Shown piece after piece: positions 21,723 through 22,023 of a stretch of DNA of 22,023 nt (positions within the stretch are counted from its first letter, which is position 1; each line of letters opens with the position of its first letter). Under the pieces are notes generated by a model that worked only from the letters and a program-made list of their open reading frames with translations, searched no databases and had not been told where the DNA came from. Source of the stretch: an uncultured Collinsella sp. (GTDB taxonomy: Bacteria > Actinomycetota > Coriobacteriia > Coriobacteriales > Coriobacteriaceae). Both the position numbers and the translations under genes were made by a program. The stretch covers positions 1 through 22,023 of the forward strand of contig CABUXM010000033.1 of assembly GCA_902495545.1 (NCBI GenBank), read 5' to 3'.

Positions 21723-22023
21723 GCGGGCACCTTTCTCGAAATAACGTTCCAGAATCGTTGGTTCCGGATACTTTACCCCAAAGCCGTATGCCTAACGGCC
21801 TATCGTCAACTTACGGAGACGGTCGTCCACAAGATTGCGAAAAAGTCTCCATACGAGTAAAAAATCGCAGTTCGCGCTTGAAATCGAAGTAATTTCCCCG
21901 TAATCTATACGAACGTGATTGCATAAGCGTCACATTAGTATCTGTCGGCTCCCGAGTGTTCCTAAACGTTGTGTGCTTGTCGCACCCTTCTGTAGGTCCT
22001 AGCAATCGGGGCCCCGTAGTTCG
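21723..22023. other. Right-hand gap without a supported gene
   Basis: The stretch has lower GC than the genes and no convincing reading frame. A weak promoter-like pair, TTGAAA (21878-21883) and TAATCT (21901-21906), is 17 nt apart on the plus strand. The last 14 bases (from GGCCCCGTAG) could be the 5' end of a tRNA, but the window stops before this can be tested. Confidence 0.5.

Noticed and set aside
21811..22005. A 64-codon minus-strand frame at the right edge
   Set aside because: No ribosome binding site and no family resemblance; probably chance in non-coding DNA.

Overview
The window is a stretch of chromosome from a high-GC, anaerobic-type bacterium, most likely a Coriobacteriia member close to Collinsella. 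This rests on the GC-rich codon use, the short ThiC form, the cysteine-desulfidase-type protein and the style of the intergenic palindromes. It is inferred from familiarity, not from a search. Almost all genes are housekeeping or metabolic. I see no phage, insertion sequence, CRISPR array or complete RNA gene.

Layout. 1-662 (-): PiT phosphate transporter, cut by the window edge. 912-1250 (+): small conserved protein. 1330-2025 (+): BAX-inhibitor-1/YetJ-type membrane protein. 2165-3295 (+): PARG-like macrodomain protein whose usual catalytic glutamate is alanine. 3374-4033 (+): SGNH esterase. 4113-4724 (+): pentapeptide-repeat protein, bracketed by two inverted copies of a 27-nt palindrome. 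4791-5621 (-) thiD and 5800-7134 (-) thiC: the pyrimidine branch of thiamine synthesis, with a TPP riboswitch before thiC that contains its ribosome binding site. 7305-7820 (+): single-pass membrane protein. 7843-8652 (-) yaaA and 8756-10153 (-) M18 aminopeptidase, separated by a long hairpin. 10320-13070 (+): polA. 13414-14241 (-): Cof-type HAD phosphatase, with a nested inverted-repeat structure at its 3' side. 14795-16021 (+) argG and 16544-17974 (+) argH: the last two steps of arginine synthesis. 18352-18756 (+): ndk. 18908-19375 (-): rpiB. 19648-20967 (+): CyuA/UPF0597 cysteine desulfidase family. 20964-21722 (-): second HAD phosphatase.

The strongest find is the leader of argG. A 24-codon reading frame (14516-14590) has a good ribosome binding site, and six of its last ten codons are arginine codons, ending in three consecutive CGA codons. 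It is followed by overlapping complementary segments that can form alternative hairpins ending in an intrinsic terminator before argG. This reads as a ribosome-mediated arginine attenuator with an extended relay (1:2, 2:3, 3:4, 4:5, 5:6) instead of the classical four segments. I found no convincing ArgR box.

Other points of interest: the nested inverted repeats at 13243-13437, which include an inverted copy of the end of the HAD gene; the bracketed pentapeptide gene; the altered PARG motif; and a 56-codon small gene between argG and argH. Structures and pairings were read by eye. No folding or database search was run.
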